Shown piece after piece: positions 61,228-64,000 of a stretch of 64,000 nt of DNA (positions are counted from its first letter, which is position 1; each line of letters begins with the position of its first letter). Origin of the DNA: Sipunculus nudus (lineage: Eukaryota; Annelida; Sipuncula; Golfingiida; Sipunculidae); the NCBI GenBank assembly GCA_026874595.1, contig CM049308.1:42477327-42541326 (forward strand). Direction: 5' to 3'. The notes under the pieces were generated by a model. That model worked only from the letters and a program-made list of their open reading frames with translations. It was not told where the DNA came from and searched no databases. A program made the translations under genes and the position numbers.

Positions 61228-61561
61228 ATTTACATCTGCAGATTTCCATTCTGGTTTCGGACTACTTGAAAGGGCAGTATCACACGCTTCCTCTCATTTA
61301 AATCCTGGCGTAAACCAGGCCCGGAAAATACTGCACCTGCGGGCCTTGGGTTGGTAAACATACCACCGAGGACCCCTGAAAGGCGCACTCGTGTGTGAGT
61401 GAAACATGGCCGTTGGGCACGACCTTCCCATTAAGCCTGCAGAGCGCTCACCCTGGGTTGGGGCCGACCGTGAAAAACCTCACTGCCTCGGCTGAGATTC
61501 GAACTCACGATCTTCCGGCTTTAAGGTCCTGCGCTCTACCACTGAGCCACAGAAGCCGGTC
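61228..61561 (-). mobile_element. tRNA-derived SINE
   Basis: On the - strand a pol III A box (TGGCTCAGTGGTA, 61549-61537) and B box (GTTCGAATCTC, 61505-61495) lie about 32 bases apart, as in tRNA genes. The stems are imperfect, so this is a tRNA-like head rather than a working tRNA. A 250-base body unrelated to tRNA follows down to about 61228. No poly(A) tail or target duplication is obvious. Confidence 0.65.
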
Positions 61562-62063
61562 TTTTCTCTTCATTTATGAGACTTTCAAAAATGAGGTCGC
61601 CTGTTAACAGGGCACAAATTGTAACATTGGACTTGGAATCTTCTAATTTGACATCCAGGGAGGTCCATGAAAAATCTCCCTGGAAACCTTTAATTAGGTC
61701 CCTGTTACCCATATTCTCTTATAAGGGGCTTATAAGCATCCCCCCCCCCCCCAGCATAATTGAAAATTTGATAGAAAGGCAGGGCACAAATCATAACCAT
61801 TAGACCCAGAATCTTCTAACCTGACATCCTGAGAATTCCTCAGATGTTCTCCCCAGACACCTTAAATTTGGTCACTGTGACCTATATTCTCAGAGTTTTT
61901 GGGTATGTTTGAGTACTGCAGAAATAATGCAAAATACACACAAATTGCCAGATACCTCAGGAAAGGCTGCTTAGATTGTCATCAAATTTGTTGTGCTTAT
62001 GGGTCTTAATGAACTTAAGCTAATATGCGTGAACAATGATGCCACCTACATTGTCTTAGCCCT
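61562..62063 (+). mobile_element. Degenerate HINE A satellite fragments
   Basis: AACAGGGCACAAATTGTAAC and ATTAGGTCCCTGTTACCC match the 336 bp satellite unit. A poly(C) run lies near 61740. No gene. Confidence 0.55.
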
Positions 62064-62127
62064 TTAACCCTCATAACGGTCGAAACTGGCCGCCTTCCCA
62101 TTTCCTCATAACGGCTGAAACCGGCCG
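62064..62127 (+). repeat. TTAA followed by two 24 bp direct repeats
   Basis: After TTAA (62064-62067) come two imperfect 24 bp copies, 62069-62092 and 62104-62127, each starting CCTCATAACGG and ending GGCCG, 35 bases apart. The TTAACCC start recalls a piggyBac terminus, but no partner end was found. Confidence 0.3.
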
Positions 62128-63441
62128 TAAAATACGGTCTGACAGAACATGGCATATTTATGTGCAAACAGATTACAATTACTTGATACTTGGTCACTGT
62201 TTAAATGACACCTTGTGGTTTTCATGTACGTCATTACTCGACCCATGACACCATTTTTCGGTCAAAAATAAGGAATTTTTTAAGTCTCCATGGTTTTAGA
62301 TTGCACAAGGCCCGGTTGCAAGCTGCTGGCCCGCAAGTCTGTGACACTACCGACCGATAACGGGGGCACTACCACGAAATTCTGTCCGTAAACATGTTTA
62401 TTTGTGATCACATGCTAGCTGAAGGTTTCACATGGTAAATAAAAGTGTCATTGATCGTAGTGTGCCACATCATAGATAAGCAGCAGTGTCCGTGTACTAC
62501 GTCACAGGTTGAGCCGCAGTGTTCTTTGACCCCTGACCCAAGTTCCATGTGACTTCTGACCTAGATGCATAATTTTGTTTGGTCACACCACAGATCAAGC
62601 TTTTTACCCAAGACAACAGACCTGCAGCAAGTGAACCAAGGGTCTAAAACTTGCGAATAATCTGTCAACAGGATTAGTGAGGGTTTCCTTTTATTATATC
62701 GATTGTCTGATTAGTTCAGAGTGACATAATGATGTCATTTCTATTCATTGTTGGACCTTTTGGTTTTCTTGTGGGATTGTGCCACAGGTGCGTGGACACA
62801 TCTAATACTAGACATATTTTGAGAGGCTGAGTGATAATCGATTGGTGCCTCGAAAGACAACCAGCTTTCAATAACAATGTAACATATTTAGATATTCCAG
62901 TGTTTCAATAATAAATGTGCATTTACAATTATCATTACCGATACTAATTATATTTTGATATCGATTTTGGGTAGGCCTGGCGACTATGGGGTTCTGGGCA
63001 AATAATCGGATGTTGATTGGACAATTTACTTACAGCCTATTAGGCTAAATGAAAAGTAAAAGATTCCTTAGAAATCGGTAATGTTGATAATTCCTGTAGA
63101 TAACATGTGACATATTCAAAGTTATTATTTAAGATTCACTTTTATGATGCTAAAAATAAATAGGCCTAATCATGCTTACTGGTCAACCGATCTTGGTAGT
63201 CATGTCTGGTGAGTTTTGACATGATCGACACGTGGTCGGCGTGACCAAGATCAGTTAAATTTTAACTGTCAAATGCATTTGTTAACAATTTGGCCAAATT
63301 TGGTCACAATTTTAAAGTCCATTTTTCAATTTTTACAATTTGCTGGGCTAAAAATTACATCATATTTACTTATTTAATAAGGCAAACAAACTGTTTCCAG
63401 GAACATGGCTGAACATACTGGAGTCGGAAAGCCGGGGATTT
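62128..63441 (+). other. POLE2 intron 3 segment, no gene recognised
   Basis: Mixed-composition sequence without a convincing open frame or repeat ends from the families named here. Confidence 0.45.
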
Positions 63442-64000
63442 ATTAGCGAACCTGTGAGCTTATGCCATGGTGCGGCATCGTCCTTGTGCGTCATGCGTCG
63501 TGCGTCATCTGTACGTTAACCATAGCTATCTCAAAAACAGCAGGAGTTAGCATCACCAAATTTTTTGTAAATATTCAGTCATCCAAAAAACTATATCGGA
63601 TTTTGTTTATTTTATTTTTTACTGCATTTTCTTAGATTTTATAGGGAAAAAGCTAAAAAAACTTTAAAAATCTTCTTCTCCGAAAATGTCCAGCCAAATT
63701 GTCCAATATTTCACAGAAATGATCCCTGGAACAATCTTTCTCAAGTTTGTTCTAATGGTTCCAGTTTGGAGATTTTTGGCTGAGTTACAAGAGGTTGAAC
63801 TTTGTTAACTGTGCAAAAAAGCATATTAAAATTTAAATCTAAGAAATGGCTGGAGCTATCATAACCAAATTTTATGCCAATGTTGGTCACATAGGTCATA
63901 TCTGAAATTGAGGTATTGGTGGCGCCACCTGCATTGGTCTTTTTTGTACGGGGTCATCAGTGCCTGTATCACACTGAGGGCGACAAAAAAACTTCTTCTC
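63442..64000 (+). mobile_element. HINE family B, 5' part, running off the window
   Basis: Starts TTAGCGAACCTGTGAGCTTA and follows the B body (AAACAGCAGGAGTTAGCATC), with GGTGGCGCCACC at 63918-63929. Continues past 64000. Confidence 0.75.

Noticed and set aside
61484-61561. tRNA gene on the - strand
   Set aside because: A and B boxes are present, but the T stem has an outer mismatch and no 5 bp anticodon stem with a 7-base loop could be formed; fits a SINE head instead.
42117-64000. Search for POLE2 exon 4
   Set aside because: No stretch with suitable acceptor, phase and a translation like the GAFDIPRF segment was found.

Overview
This is a stretch of animal nuclear genome, most likely from a bivalve or other mollusc. 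That assignment is inferred from the mix of repeat families, not from a search. The window is AT-rich and dominated by interspersed repeats. It holds one recognisable host gene: the first three coding exons of POLE2 (DNA polymerase epsilon subunit 2) on the + strand, at 23324-23388, 25979-26079 and 42041-42116. Their splice phases agree (65, 101 and 76 nt) and their translation follows the conserved N-terminal domain of animal POLE2. The rest of the gene lies beyond 64000.

Left part (1-18 kb): a stack of nested insertions. A tyrosine-recombinase gene of Crypton/DIRS type (from about 1087, + strand) is split near its 3' end by a full-length 9.0 kb L1-type retrotransposon on the - strand (2047-11048). 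That element has a poly(A) tail, a 16 bp target duplication, a frameshifted ORF1, and an ORF2 with a single in-frame stop. Downstream of the recombinase a 440 bp unit is tandemly repeated. A BEL/Pao LTR element on the - strand (11640-17417) has inserted into the second unit. Its two 1278 bp LTRs are almost identical, yet its polyprotein has lost the whole reverse transcriptase and RNase H.

18.1-23.3 kb: two non-autonomous DNA transposons with long terminal inverted repeats full of the heptamer TTCCGAC, each flanked by a 9 bp direct repeat (Mutator-like). The second ends 65 bp before the POLE2 start codon and 20 bp before an E2F-type site.

23.3-64 kb: POLE2 introns of 2.6 kb, 16.0 kb and more than 21.9 kb. 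They are filled with two related families of Helentron-like (HINE) elements, called A and B here. Each family has exactly complementary subterminal repeats at its two ends, a 3' hairpin and a CTTGTT end. Both carry expanded satellite cores and share a 12 bp perfect palindrome, GGTGGCGCCACC. Inserted among them are two inverted copies of a 1.0-1.1 kb TA-flanked element, a 4.36 kb two-gene ISL2EU-like transposon (THAP/DDE transposase plus a SWIM-YqaJ-PHD protein, both broken), a tRNA-derived SINE, and poly(C) and dinucleotide runs.

No CRISPR array, operon, rRNA or intact tRNA gene was seen. All assignments rest on reading motifs. No alignment or database search was possible.
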